A stretch of 64,000 nucleotides of DNA from Cryobacterium cheniae (GCF_004403395.1 NZ_SOGN01000008.1:124001-188000), one strand, 5' to 3'. Shown: positions 47,104 through 56,142, counted from the stretch's first letter. Numbers and translations: made by a program. Notes: generated by a model from the letters alone, not told the origin.

Positions 47104-47219
47104 TTTGGCGTGGCGGGTCTCCACATCCAGGCCGGGTCGGGCAACTGTGCAAGCACGTCACCATGGGTTGTGTTTTTGTCTGTCAGGATGGGATCACCGA
47201 TCAAGGAAAGGATGCCCCC

Positions 47220-47519
47220 GTGGTAGCGCGAGTAACGGCAACGTCGATCGTGGATGCCGTCGCGAGCAACCTGCGAACCCGCATCCTCGAGGGCGAATCG
47301 ACCTCTGACATCGCTCGCCCCGAGACCGAGATGACCGGCGGCTCCGCGCTGGCCGTGGTGGAGCCCGACAGGCGCTTCCACACCGGGGAGGGCGACGGCG
47401 TCGGGGCTGCCGAGCTGCTGGACGAGCACCTGGGCCGGGCCCGCGAACGCCTCGCGGCGGCCATCGGCGGCGAAGCCGGCACTGAGGCCCACCTCCCGTC
47501 GTCCGTGCACCCTGTCTGA
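47220..47519 (+). pseudogene. GntR-family regulator with internal deletion
   Basis: From GTG 47220 (good site AAGGAAAGGA upstream) the first 24 residues, VARVTATSIVDAVASNLRTR plus ILEGE, are the start of a GntR winged helix. The recognition helix and ligand domain are missing, and the frame passes to VEPDRRFHTGEGDGVGAAEL followed by LDEHLGRARERLAAAIG, the last helices of an FCD-type C-terminus. At 99 residues instead of about 220, it cannot work as a regulator. The joined frame stays open. Confidence 0.6.
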
Positions 47520-47535
47520 GTCCCCGGGATACGCT

Positions 47536-48120
47536 ATGGGCTACTTTCTCGCACCGTCGACCAGTGCCGCACTCTCACACCTGGCGGTCGTGGACGCCGC
47601 CCCCGGCTCGGCGCCGCTCGAGCGGCTGCGGGCCATCCGTTCCCTACTCCTCGAGCTCGACGCGGACCCGGCCACCCTGGCAGGCGTGCGCGACGCGCTC
47701 CGTGACGGCGTCGGCTGGGACGAGCTGGCGGATGCCGCCGGACTCAAACCGGCCGCCGCGAAGTGGCGCTGGAGCGGCACCGACGCCGAGATCGCCGCCC
47801 GGCAGGTGGCCGGCCGCAAGCGGGCCGCGCGCCCCAGCGCCGTGCCCACGGATCTGCCCGGGTTGTCCGTGTCCGAGGCTGCCGCGCAGCTGGGGGTCAC
47901 CCCCCAAGCGATCTACCTGAAGCTGAGCCGCGGCAAGCTCTCAGGCCGAACCGTCGAACTCGCCGACGGGCGCAGCTACAAACGGGTCTTCCTCGACGTC
48001 GACGCGGATGCCCGCATGCCCGGCGGAACAGCCGCCCGCCTTGACCGCGCCGAACCGGTAGAAGACAATAACCCCACCGACCCCACAGACCCCACCGCAT
48101 CTTCCCCCGATGCACACTGA
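47536..48120 (+). CDS. Hypothetical protein with helix-turn-helix-like segments
   Basis: 194-residue protein, function unknown. Two segments look like HTH motifs: WDELADAAGLKPAAAKWRWSG (residues about 60-80) and LSVSEAAAQLGVTPQAIYLKL (about 108-128), the latter close to the MerR/excisionase-type helix pair. The C-terminus is acidic and disordered (DPTDPTASSPDAH). ATG 47536. It precedes a membrane gene by 16 bases and may form an operon with it. Confidence 0.65.
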   Translation: MGYFLAPSTSAALSHLAVVDAAPGSAPLERLRAIRSLLLELDADPATLAGVRDALRDGVGWDELADAAGLKPAAAKWRWSGTDAEIAARQVAGRKRAARPSAVPTDLPGLSVSEAAAQLGVTPQAIYLKLSRGKLSGRTVELADGRSYKRVFLDVDADARMPGGTAARLDRAEPVEDNNPTDPTDPTASSPDAH

Positions 48121-48136
48121 AGACGGAGCCCGTACT

Positions 48137-48652
48137 ATGACTGATTTCACCTCGACCAGCACCACCCGGGCGATGCCCCTGTCCGATCAGACCGAGACGC
48201 TCGAACCCTTCGAAGAGCCGCAGCCGCAGCCGCCTGCGGCCCAGTCGGCGCCCAAGCCGGCCCTGCGATTCACGACCACTCCCGGTCAACGCACCGCTCT
48301 GGTCGTCCTGGTCGGCATCGCTTCCCTGGCCGTGGCCTTCATCGTGATGCTCCTGGTCGGGGTGTCGAGCGAGAGCATCAACGCCCTGGCCGTGTTCGTC
48401 ACACCTGTCGCCTCGATGGTGGCCGCCTACTACGGCATCACCCTGAGCATCCAGCAGGTACGCAGTGAACGCGCCGAGAAGGAGAAAGCCATGGCCCGAG
48501 CGGATGCCGCCGACGCCGCCAGCCGCGAAACCGAGATCTGGGCGGCCCAGATGGAGTCCGGCCTGCGCGTCGCGGTGGCCCAGCTCACCACCGCCCGCAT
48601 CCCCACCGACTCGGTCACGAAGGCCGCCGGAACCCCCGACGGCTTCTTCTAA
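48137..48652 (+). CDS. Hypothetical membrane protein with coiled coil
   Basis: 171-residue protein: Pro/Gln-rich N-terminus, two membrane segments (TALVVLVGIASLAVAFIVML and ALAVFVTPVASMVAAYYGI) and a charged helical tail (QVRSERAEKEKAMARADAAD). Function unknown. ATG 48137 is preferred over an upstream in-frame ATG at 48110 that overlaps the preceding gene. Confidence 0.65.
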   Translation: MTDFTSTSTTRAMPLSDQTETLEPFEEPQPQPPAAQSAPKPALRFTTTPGQRTALVVLVGIASLAVAFIVMLLVGVSSESINALAVFVTPVASMVAAYYGITLSIQQVRSERAEKEKAMARADAADAASRETEIWAAQMESGLRVAVAQLTTARIPTDSVTKAAGTPDGFF

Positions 48653-48749
48653 CCGACTCCTGAAACGACGGGAATGAGGGGTGGCGCTCCCGGAGCACCC
48701 CGCACTCCTGTCGTTTCACCCCGCCTGTCGGTTCACACCTGGGATGCGG

Positions 48750-50000
48750 CTATCCGGCTTCCTCCTCGTCGGTGCCGTTCCGCACGCGTACGAGGGTGCC
48801 CCAGCAGGCGACGGTCGTCAGCACGACCGCTCCGACGGCTCCCAGCGCGAGCGGCGACAGGGCGAAGGCCAGGGGCAGCGCCAGCAGCAGCAGGGCGATT
48901 CCCGTGAGATGGGAGATCAGCACCTCCCGGGCCACGACGAATCGGAACAACGCCAGCCCCAGCAGGTACAGCAGCGGCCCTCCGGCGATCGCGACGGCCG
49001 TCGAGAAGACGACCGGGTCATCCGGATGCGCCAGGATCTCCTTGTCGCCGACCGAAGTCAGCACCACGCCGGCGATGATCAGGGCATGCACGTAGGTATA
49101 CGCGAGCCGGGCGAGCCGGCCCGGGTCGGCGGCCGCGGCGAGGGCCTTGCTGCCCGCGTACTCACTGTGGTCGAAGTACAGCCACCACATGGCCGCCCCA
49201 CTCACGAAGGCCAGCAGCAGGCCGAGCACGCCCGCCACCGAGACGTCCTGGTCGACGAAGGCGAAGCCCGTCACCAGGAATGACTCGCCGAGCGCGATGA
49301 TGACGAACAGGGCGCTGCGCTCCGCGATGTGCGGGCCGGAGAGCTCGCCGTCGCCGGGAGTGGCCCGGCCGAGGCCGGGTACCGGGAAACCGAGCGTCGC
49401 GGACACGAACTCGATCGCGAGTGCGATGGCCCAGAACAGCAACCGGTAGTCGGCCGGGAGCAGGCCGCCCAGAATCCAGAAGAGCCCGGCCAGGGCCAGC
49501 CAGACGAAGATCCGCACGAACGCGCGGAAGAGGGCGCGGTCGTGGCGCGCGAGGGCGAGCGCCATGAAGGCCGTCCGGCCCAGCTGCAGGGTGACGTAGG
49601 CGACGGCGAAGACGAATCCCCGGTCGCCGAACGATTCGTAGATCGAGACGCTGACCACCAGACCGACCAGGGAGAGGCCGAGCACGACCCCGCGCACCGG
49701 CAACCGGGCCGGATCGAGCACGTTGGTCACCCAGGTGGTGTGCACCCAGATCCACCACAGGGCGAGCACCAGGATGACGGACTCGGCGGCGCCCTGCAAG
49801 GATTGGTTCTCGTAGAGGTGGCGTGACAGCTGGGTCAGCGCGAACACGAAGATCAGGTCGAAGAACAGCTCGATATAGGTGACCCGGTCCGCCTGTTCGG
49901 AACGATCCGGCCGCAGCAGGTTGGGCCGGAAGCCGAGACGGACGGTGTGGCGGCGACCGGTGCCAGAGGCGGAGGGGACGGTGCTGGGGGTTGCGTTCAC
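48750..50000 (-). CDS. Low temperature requirement protein A (LtrA) family membrane protein
   Basis: 416-residue polytopic protein with about eleven membrane segments. The LtrA hallmark VTYIELFFDLIFVFALTQLSRHL is near the N-terminus, along with ERSALFVIIALGESFLVTG and WWLYFDHSE. LtrA was named from Listeria growth at low temperature; its biochemical role is unknown. GTG 50000 was preferred over a longer frame to 50087 because the latter runs into the paa promoter. Divergent from the thiolase gene. Confidence 0.88.
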   Translation of the reverse strand: MNATPSTVPSASGTGRRHTVRLGFRPNLLRPDRSEQADRVTYIELFFDLIFVFALTQLSRHLYENQSLQGAAESVILVLALWWIWVHTTWVTNVLDPARLPVRGVVLGLSLVGLVVSVSIYESFGDRGFVFAVAYVTLQLGRTAFMALALARHDRALFRAFVRIFVWLALAGLFWILGGLLPADYRLLFWAIALAIEFVSATLGFPVPGLGRATPGDGELSGPHIAERSALFVIIALGESFLVTGFAFVDQDVSVAGVLGLLLAFVSGAAMWWLYFDHSEYAGSKALAAAADPGRLARLAYTYVHALIIAGVVLTSVGDKEILAHPDDPVVFSTAVAIAGGPLLYLLGLALFRFVVAREVLISHLTGIALLLLALPLAFALSPLALGAVGAVVLTTVACWGTLVRVRNGTDEEEAG

Positions 50001-50094
50001 GCACCCAGTCTGCCTCAGTCGGCCGGATGCGGCGGCACGCGGCGTGGCATCTTCAGACTGTTGCCATGCCGGGACTTTCTGTGACATTGTTTAC

Positions 50095-50112
50095 AAAACG
50101 AACGGTCAGTTA
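50095..50112. promoter_or_regulatory. TetR-type operator upstream of the phenylacetate operon
   Basis: AAAACGAACGGTCAGTTA at 50095-50112 is an imperfect palindrome of the 'ACGAACGGTCGT' class bound by PaaR and other TetR repressors. It lies 31 bases before the thiolase start, overlapping where the promoter should be. No TetR gene is adjacent; the regulator would act from elsewhere. Confidence 0.5.
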
Positions 50113-50142
50113 GTAAACACGGCGATCAAAGGTGATGAAGCC

Positions 50143-51327
50143 ATGCCCGAAGCATTCCTGGTTGATGGTGTTCGAACTCCCATCGGGCGATACGGCGGGG
50201 TGCTGGCCGGTATCCGTCCCGACGACCTGGCCGCCATCGTGCTCGCCTCGGTCGTCTCCCGGTCCGGGCTGGATCCCGCCCTGATCGACGAGGTCATCCT
50301 CGGCGGCGCCAACCAGGCCGGCGAAGACAACCGCAACGTCGCCCGCATGGCCGTACTCCTGGCCGGTCTCCCCGACAGCGTGCCGGGGATCACGGTCAAC
50401 CGGCTCTGCGCATCCGGCCTGTCCGCCGTGAATATGGCCGCCAACATGATCAAGGCCGGCGAAGCGGACCTCGTGATCGCCGGTGGCGTCGAATCGATGA
50501 CCCGCGCGCCCTGGGTTCTCGCCAAACCGGAGAAGGCGTTCGCCAAGCCGGGCGAGATCGTCGACACCTCGATCGGCTGGCGCTTCGCGAACCCGCGCCT
50601 GAAAGCACGCGACAAGGCCACCTTCTCCATGTCGGAGACGGCCGAGGAAGTCGCCGCCCTCGACGGCATCAGCCGGGCGGATGCCGACGCGTTCGCCCTG
50701 CGCTCGCACCGGCTGGCCCTCGAGGCGCAACGTGACGGCATCTTCACTCCCGAGATCGTGGGCGTTCCGACCCAAGCCGGTCTGGTCGAGCTCGACGAGG
50801 GTCCCCGAGCCGACACCACGCTCGAACGCCTCGCCGGGCTGCGCTCGGTCGTGCGGCCGGGCGGCATCGTCACCGCCGGCAACGCCAGCTCCCTCAACGA
50901 CGGCGCCTCCGCCATCGTCGTGGCGAGCGAGGCCGCCATCGAGCGTCTGGGGCTGACGCCCCGCGCCCGGGTGGTAGGCGGTGCCAGCGCCGGCGTCGCC
51001 CCGGAAACCATGGGCCTCGGCCCCGTCCCGGCCACGCAGAAGCTGCTGCACCGCCTGGGCCTGACCATCGGGGATGTCGACGCCGTCGAACTCAACGAGG
51101 CGTTCGCGACCCAGTCGCTGGCCTGCATCCGCCGGCTCGGCCTCGACCCGGAGATCGTCAACCGGCACGGCGGCGCCATCGCCCTCGGGCATCCGCTCGG
51201 ATCGTCGGGTTCGCGCATCCTGATCACCCTGCTGGGACGCATGGAGCGCGAGAGTGCCCGCCGCGGCGTGGCCACCATGTGCGTGGGCGTCGGGCAGGGC
51301 TCCTCCCTGCTCGTGGAGCGCGTCTAG
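50143..51327 (+). CDS. Acetyl-CoA acyltransferase, 3-oxoadipyl-CoA thiolase type
   Basis: 394-residue thiolase. Active-site cysteines are C89 (NRLCASGLSAV) and C380 (MCVGVGQG), with H350 in GGAIALGHPLG. In a cluster with PaaZ it most likely does the last step of phenylacetate degradation, splitting 3-oxoadipyl-CoA into acetyl-CoA and succinyl-CoA (PaaJ/PcaF). Start ATG 50143 follows AAAGGTGATG. The next gene starts at the base after the stop. Confidence 0.88.
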   Translation: MPEAFLVDGVRTPIGRYGGVLAGIRPDDLAAIVLASVVSRSGLDPALIDEVILGGANQAGEDNRNVARMAVLLAGLPDSVPGITVNRLCASGLSAVNMAANMIKAGEADLVIAGGVESMTRAPWVLAKPEKAFAKPGEIVDTSIGWRFANPRLKARDKATFSMSETAEEVAALDGISRADADAFALRSHRLALEAQRDGIFTPEIVGVPTQAGLVELDEGPRADTTLERLAGLRSVVRPGGIVTAGNASSLNDGASAIVVASEAAIERLGLTPRARVVGGASAGVAPETMGLGPVPATQKLLHRLGLTIGDVDAVELNEAFATQSLACIRRLGLDPEIVNRHGGAIALGHPLGSSGSRILITLLGRMERESARRGVATMCVGVGQGSSLLVERV

Positions 51328-52074
51328 ATGCCCCGCGGGTTCACGACCCTGCTGGTCGAGCGCAGGCCGGACCGCGTGCATGTGCAGCTCAACCGTCCTG
51401 CCGTGCGCAACGCCATCGACCAGACCATGATCGACGAGCTGCACCTGGTCTGCGCCGATCTCGAACAGGATCCCCGCATCCTGATCCTCTCCGGCACGAA
51501 CGGCGTCTTCGCGTCCGGCGCCGATATCGCCCAACTGCGGGAGCGCCGGGCCGAGGACGCGCTGAACGGGATCAACTCGACCCTTTTCGGCCGGATCGCC
51601 CGGCTACCGATGCCCGTCATCGCCGCCATCGACGGCTGGGCGCTCGGCGGCGGGGCCGAGCTGGCCTACGCCGCCGACTTCCGGATCGCCTCCGACACCG
51701 CACGGCTCGGCAACCCGGAGACGGCCCTCGGCATCATTCCGGCCGCCGGGGCGCTGTGGCGGCTGGCCGCACTGGTCGGCGAACCCGTGGCCAAGGAGAT
51801 CATCCTGGCCGGGCGCATCCTGAACGCCGCCGAGGCGCTGGCGGTGCATCTCGTCACCGAGGTGCACGAGCCGGCCGCCCTGCTGGCGGCCGCCCATGCA
51901 CTGGCCGACCGGATCGCCCAGCAGGATCCCCTGGCCACCCAGCTGGCCAAGGAGGTCTTCCACGTACCGGCCACCGAGCATCCGCTGGCCGACAACCTCG
52001 CCCAGGCACGCCTGTTCGAGTCCGAGCAGAAATTCACCCGCATGACCGCATTCCTGGAGAGGAAGAAGCGATGA
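51328..52074 (+). CDS. Enoyl-CoA hydratase/isomerase family protein
   Basis: 248-residue crotonase-fold protein: FASGADIAQLRER (first oxyanion segment), GWALGGGAELAYAADFRIAS (second) and LGNPETALGIIPAAG with the catalytic Glu. In this context PaaF (2,3-dehydroadipyl-CoA hydratase) is the best guess; PaaG (isomerase) is an alternative. Its ATG immediately follows the thiolase stop and its end overlaps the dehydrogenase by ATGA. Confidence 0.87.
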   Translation: MPRGFTTLLVERRPDRVHVQLNRPAVRNAIDQTMIDELHLVCADLEQDPRILILSGTNGVFASGADIAQLRERRAEDALNGINSTLFGRIARLPMPVIAAIDGWALGGGAELAYAADFRIASDTARLGNPETALGIIPAAGALWRLAALVGEPVAKEIILAGRILNAAEALAVHLVTEVHEPAALLAAAHALADRIAQQDPLATQLAKEVFHVPATEHPLADNLAQARLFESEQKFTRMTAFLERKKR

Positions 52075-52985
52075 CGCTCAGCACCGCGAACAGCACAGTG
52101 ACCGGCAGCCTGCCCGACTCCGCGTCGTCGAAGGTGCCAGACCGGGTCGGCGTGCTCGGCGGAGGCCGCATGGGCGCCGGCATCGCCCACGCATTCCTGA
52201 TGGCCGGCGCCCACGTCACCGTCGTGGAGCAGGGCGAGGACGCGGCGGCCGCCGCCCGCGACCGGGTGCTGGCAGCCGTCGACAAGTCCCTCAGCCGCGG
52301 CAGCGTGACCGCGAGCCGCGCCGAGCTCGGCGAGCGGCTGGCCGTGGCAACGGATGCCGCCGCGTTCGCCGGCTCCGGCCTCGTCGTCGAGGCCGTGCCG
52401 GAGGTCGTGGCGCTGAAGACGCAGGCGCTCCGCCTGGTGGAGGCGAACCTCGCACCCACGGCCTGGTTGGCGTCCAACACCTCCTCGCTGTCGATCACCG
52501 CCCTGGCCGAGGCGCTGGACCGCCCGGACCGGTTCATCGGGCTGCACTTCTTCAACCCGGTGCCGGTCTCGACCCTGATCGAGGTCGTCACGGGGGAGCG
52601 CACCGATCCGGAGCTCGCCCGGCTCGCCCAGGCCTGGGTGGCGGCGCTCGGGAAGACGCCCATCCTGGTGCGGGACTCGCCCGGCTTCGCCAGCTCCCGC
52701 CTCGGCGTCGCGATCGCGCTCGAGGCGATCCGGATGGTCGAGGAGGGTGTCGCCAGCCCCGAGGACATCGACACGGCCATGGTGCTCGGCTACAAGCATC
52801 CGGTCGGGCCTCTCTGCACCACCGACATCGTCGGCCTCGACGTTCGCCTCGGCATCGCCGAACACCTGCACGAAACGCTCGGCGACCGGTTCGCCCCGCC
52901 GCAACTGCTGCGCGACCTCGTCGCGCGTGGTGACCTCGGACGCAAAAGCGGCCGCGGCTTCTTCGATTGGAAGGACGCATCATGA
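52071..52985 (+). CDS. 3-hydroxyacyl-CoA dehydrogenase (PaaH type)
   Basis: 304-residue NAD-dependent enzyme, oxidising 3-hydroxyadipyl-CoA to 3-oxoadipyl-CoA in this pathway. The Rossmann motif VGVLGGGRMGAGIAHAFL starts near residue 26, the catalytic region is SNTSSLSITALAEA and LHFFNPVPV, and the C-terminal domain has DSPGFASSRLGV. The N-terminus has a short Ser/Thr-rich lead. Both ends overlap neighbours by ATGA. Confidence 0.88.
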   Translation: MTLSTANSTVTGSLPDSASSKVPDRVGVLGGGRMGAGIAHAFLMAGAHVTVVEQGEDAAAAARDRVLAAVDKSLSRGSVTASRAELGERLAVATDAAAFAGSGLVVEAVPEVVALKTQALRLVEANLAPTAWLASNTSSLSITALAEALDRPDRFIGLHFFNPVPVSTLIEVVTGERTDPELARLAQAWVAALGKTPILVRDSPGFASSRLGVAIALEAIRMVEEGVASPEDIDTAMVLGYKHPVGPLCTTDIVGLDVRLGIAEHLHETLGDRFAPPQLLRDLVARGDLGRKSGRGFFDWKDAS

Positions 52986-55063
52986 CACTCCTCAGCAACG
53001 GCACAGGCGCCGGCACGGGCACTGACACGAGCTCTGACACGGTCGTCCCCAGCTACGTCCTCGACTCCTGGTGGACGCCGGGCGAAGGCGCACACGCCCA
53101 GCGTGTCCTTGACGCGAGCACCGGGGCCGAGGTCGCCCGGGTCAGCAGCGACGGTCTCGACCTCGCCGCCGTGGTCGCACACGCCCGCACGGTCGGCCAG
53201 GCCTCGCTCGGGGAACTGACCTTCCACCAGCGCGCCATCCTGCTCAAGAAGCTCGGACAGTACCTGGGCGGGGTCAAGGAGGAGCTGTACGAGCTCTCCG
53301 CCCGCACCGGCGCCACCCGCTACGACTCGATGGTCGACATCGACGGCGGCATCGGCGTGCTGTTCACCCTGTCCTCCAAGGGCCGGCGCGAGATGCCCAA
53401 CAGCCAGGTCTACATCGACGGCGACGTCGAGGCGCTCTCCCGCGACGGCTCCTTCAGCGGCCAGCACATCTACACCCGCATCCCCGGTGTCGCCTGCCAG
53501 ATCAACGCCTTCAACTTCCCGGTCTGGGGCATGCTCGAGAAGCTGGCCCCGGCGTTCATCGCCGGTGTGCCGACGATCGTGAAGCCGGCAACACCCACCG
53601 GATACCTGACCGAGGCGGTCGTGCGTCACATCCTGGCGTCCGGCATCCTGCCCGCCGGTTCCCTGCAGCTGATCTCCGGCAGCGCCCGCGACCTGATCGA
53701 CCACCTCGACTACCGCGACCTGGTGGCGTTCACCGGGTCGGCCGGCACCGCCCGCTCCCTCAAGGCGCACCCGAACGTGGTCGAGGGGGGCGTGCGCTTC
53801 ACCAGCGAGACCGATTCGCTCAACGCAGCGATCCTGGGCCCGGACGCCGCGGCCGGCACGGCCGAGTTCGACGCCTACGTCGCCTCCGTGGTGACCGAGA
53901 TGACCAGCAAGGCCGGCCAGAAGTGCACCAGCATCCGCCGGCTGATCGTGCCGGCGGGGCGCCGCGACCAGGTCGTCGCAGCCGTGTCCGAACGGATGGC
54001 CCGCCGCGTCACCATCGGCGACCCGCGCGCCGAGGGGGTCACCATGGGGCCCCTCGCCAGCACCGGGCAGCGCGACGAGGTTCTCGCCAGCGTCTCCCGC
54101 CTGATCGACGGCGGCGGACGCATCGTGATGGGCTCGGTGGACGCGCCGACCGGAACCGATCCGGAGGGCGCCTTCGTGGCCCCCATCCTGCTGGCCTTCC
54201 ACGACCCGGAAAGCCCGGCCGTGCACGAGATCGAGGCCTTCGGCCCGGTCGCCTCCATCATCGAGTACACCGACCTGGACCATGCCATCGCACTGGCCGC
54301 GCGCGGCGGCGGCTCGCTGGTGACGACCGTGGCCACCCACCATCCCGATGTCGCGCGCACGCTCGTGCTCGGGATCGCCGCGCACCACGGCCGGGTGCTG
54401 ATGCTCGACCGGGTCGACGCGCGCAGCAGCACGGGCCACGGCTCGCCCGTTCCGCACCTCGTGCACGGCGGTCCCGGGCGGGCCGGCGGCAGCGAGGAGC
54501 TCGGCGGCATCCGTTCGGTGCTGCACCACATGCAGCGCACGGCCATCCAGGGTTCGCCCGACATGCTGACCGCCATCACGGGGGAGTGGCACACCGGTGC
54601 CGCGGTGCGCACGGGCATCCACCCGTTCCGCAAGTCCCTGGCCGAGTTGCGGGTGGGCGACCAGACTCAGGGCGGGCCGCGCGTGGTCACCCTGGCCGAC
54701 ATCACGGCGTTCGCCGAGGCCACCGGCGACAAGTTCTACGCGCACACCGACGCGGCGGCGGCGGCGGCGAACCCGTTCTTTCCCGGCATCGTCGCGCACG
54801 GCTACCTGCTGGTGTCCTGGGCGGCCGGATTGTTCGTGGACGCGGCCCCGGGGCCGGTGCTCGCGAACTCCGGACTGGAGAAGCTGCGGTTCGTCACCCC
54901 GGTGTCGCCCGGTGACAGCATCCGGGTCACCCTGACGGCCAAGCGGATCACTCCGCGCGAGACCGACGAATACGGGGAGGTGTGCTGGGATGCCGTCCTG
55001 CACAACCAGAACGATGAGGTCGTCGCCAGCTACGATGTCCTCACCCTGGTCGCCAAGGAGTAA
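52982..55063 (+). CDS. paaZ: Bifunctional oxepin-CoA hydrolase / 3-oxo-5,6-dehydrosuberyl-CoA semialdehyde dehydrogenase PaaZ
   Basis: 693-residue two-domain enzyme that opens the oxepin ring of the phenylacetyl-CoA intermediate and oxidises the aldehyde formed. The N-terminal aldehyde dehydrogenase domain has the catalytic Cys at about residue 315 (GQKCTSIRR). The C-terminal MaoC-like hydratase starts near residue 555, with GDKFYAHTD (Asp about 583) and the following HGYLL. Both domains look active. Last gene of the four-gene operon; hairpin 55210-55238 follows. Confidence 0.93.
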   Translation: MTLLSNGTGAGTGTDTSSDTVVPSYVLDSWWTPGEGAHAQRVLDASTGAEVARVSSDGLDLAAVVAHARTVGQASLGELTFHQRAILLKKLGQYLGGVKEELYELSARTGATRYDSMVDIDGGIGVLFTLSSKGRREMPNSQVYIDGDVEALSRDGSFSGQHIYTRIPGVACQINAFNFPVWGMLEKLAPAFIAGVPTIVKPATPTGYLTEAVVRHILASGILPAGSLQLISGSARDLIDHLDYRDLVAFTGSAGTARSLKAHPNVVEGGVRFTSETDSLNAAILGPDAAAGTAEFDAYVASVVTEMTSKAGQKCTSIRRLIVPAGRRDQVVAAVSERMARRVTIGDPRAEGVTMGPLASTGQRDEVLASVSRLIDGGGRIVMGSVDAPTGTDPEGAFVAPILLAFHDPESPAVHEIEAFGPVASIIEYTDLDHAIALAARGGGSLVTTVATHHPDVARTLVLGIAAHHGRVLMLDRVDARSSTGHGSPVPHLVHGGPGRAGGSEELGGIRSVLHHMQRTAIQGSPDMLTAITGEWHTGAAVRTGIHPFRKSLAELRVGDQTQGGPRVVTLADITAFAEATGDKFYAHTDAAAAAANPFFPGIVAHGYLLVSWAAGLFVDAAPGPVLANSGLEKLRFVTPVSPGDSIRVTLTAKRITPRETDEYGEVCWDAVLHNQNDEVVASYDVLTLVAKE

Positions 55064-55209
55064 CCAGCACGGCATGAGGTGACTGCGGCACATCCGGAGG
55101 GTGTTGCGGCCGACTCAGGAGATCAGTTCGGCCGAGCCGGTGATCACCGGTTCACCCGATCCGGGTGGTGCCAGCGGGTGCGCCTCGTTCCAGTATCGGT
55201 AGTTGCAGG

Positions 55210-55238
55210 CCGGGCTCACCCGTGACAGGTGAGCCCGG
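55210..55238 (+). terminator. Terminator hairpin after paaZ
   Basis: CCGGGCTCACC (55210-55220), loop cgtgaca, GGTGAGCCCGG (55228-55238): a perfect 11-bp stem without a T-run. The rest of 55064-55279 shows no gene. Confidence 0.8.
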
Positions 55239-55279
55239 ACGACACCGACAAGGGCTCAACCCTGGAAATGGAGTGACTC

Positions 55280-55447
55280 ATGGCTGACGGAGAAAACCCG
55301 GTGACGCCTCACCTCCTGCACATCGGTCCGTCGGAGGAAGCAGGCCTGACCGTGGACGACGTCGAGGACGTGCTCGTCGCCGTTGCCCCGATCATCGGGG
55401 GAGCGGGCCGGATGCCGACAGTCACCGAAATGAGAGAGCTCCCATGA
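55280..55447 (+). CDS. Small protein resembling the end of a carboxymuconolactone decarboxylase-like domain
   Basis: 55-residue frame with a good site (ATGGAG, six bases upstream of ATG 55280) and a 4-bp ATGA overlap with the lipoprotein gene. The sequence GLTVDDVEDVLVAVAPIIGG resembles the C-terminal helix pair of CMD/AhpD-like proteins, but the rest of that domain, including its CxxC, is missing. It may be a remnant kept for translational coupling or a real small protein. Confidence 0.5.
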   Translation: MADGENPVTPHLLHIGPSEEAGLTVDDVEDVLVAVAPIIGGAGRMPTVTEMRELP

Positions 55448-56070
55448 CGAACTCGGTCCGCAACCAGAACACACGCGCCCTGATCGGCCTTCTCGTCGCG
55501 GCCGCTCTTCTGACCGGGTGCGCCGAGGCAGAGCCGACCGCGTCACCCACGCCGTCCGCCGGCTCCACCTCGGCGTCGTCGGACGCCCCGACCGGCACGC
55601 CGCCGACGGAGGACCAGACCGCCTGGGCCGGTGATGTCTGCTCGTCGACGGCCACCCTGAAGACGGATGTGCAGGGTCTGGTGTCGGCCGCCGCCACGGG
55701 TGGAGACGATGTCTCGGCCCGTCTGAACACCCGGATGGCGACCGTGAAGAAGTCGGCTGCCGCCCTCGCCGATACGATCAAGGACGTGCCGAAGGGCAGC
55801 GAAGACGATCCCGAGGTTACCGCCGTCAGGGAGTCCTCGGATGACCTCCGTTCGTCGATCTCCGACCTGGAGGCGAGCGTGGCCTCGGTCGAGGGTGCGA
55901 CCGGCACTGCCCTGGTCGCGGCGCTCGGTTCGGTCGCCGGCGACGCCGGCGCCTCCCTGACGGCGCTCGCGACCACCGTGGCGGCGATCGCCAGGGCCGC
56001 CGCCGACGGCACAAGCACGATCGGGCAGGCCTTCGACGCCGCGCCGGAGTGCACTTCCCTGACCCGGTAG
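55444..56070 (+). CDS. Hypothetical lipoprotein
   Basis: 208-residue exported lipoprotein: signal peptide with LIGLLVAAALL and lipobox LLTGC at residues 22-26. A Ser/Thr/Pro-rich linker follows, then an all-helical domain of heptad-like A/D/S repeats (DDLRSSISDLEASVASVEGA). Two cysteines (VCSSTA and PECTSL) could form a disulfide. Ligand or function unknown. Confidence 0.75.
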   Translation: MTNSVRNQNTRALIGLLVAAALLTGCAEAEPTASPTPSAGSTSASSDAPTGTPPTEDQTAWAGDVCSSTATLKTDVQGLVSAAATGGDDVSARLNTRMATVKKSAAALADTIKDVPKGSEDDPEVTAVRESSDDLRSSISDLEASVASVEGATGTALVAALGSVAGDAGASLTALATTVAAIARAAADGTSTIGQAFDAAPECTSLTR

Positions 56071-56142
56071 GCCTCAATCGATCCGGCGACCTGTTCGGCA
56101 TGACAGCATGAACGAAGGATCAGGGGGAGGGAACCAGGGCTG

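Noticed and set aside
49879-50142. N-terminal extension of the thiolase upstream of ATG 50143
   Set aside because: It would cross the operator and promoter and the start of the divergent ltrA gene; the thiolase family begins at MPEAFLVDGVRTP.
52790-55093. 767-codon minus-strand frame opposite paaZ
   Set aside because: Shadow of paaZ.
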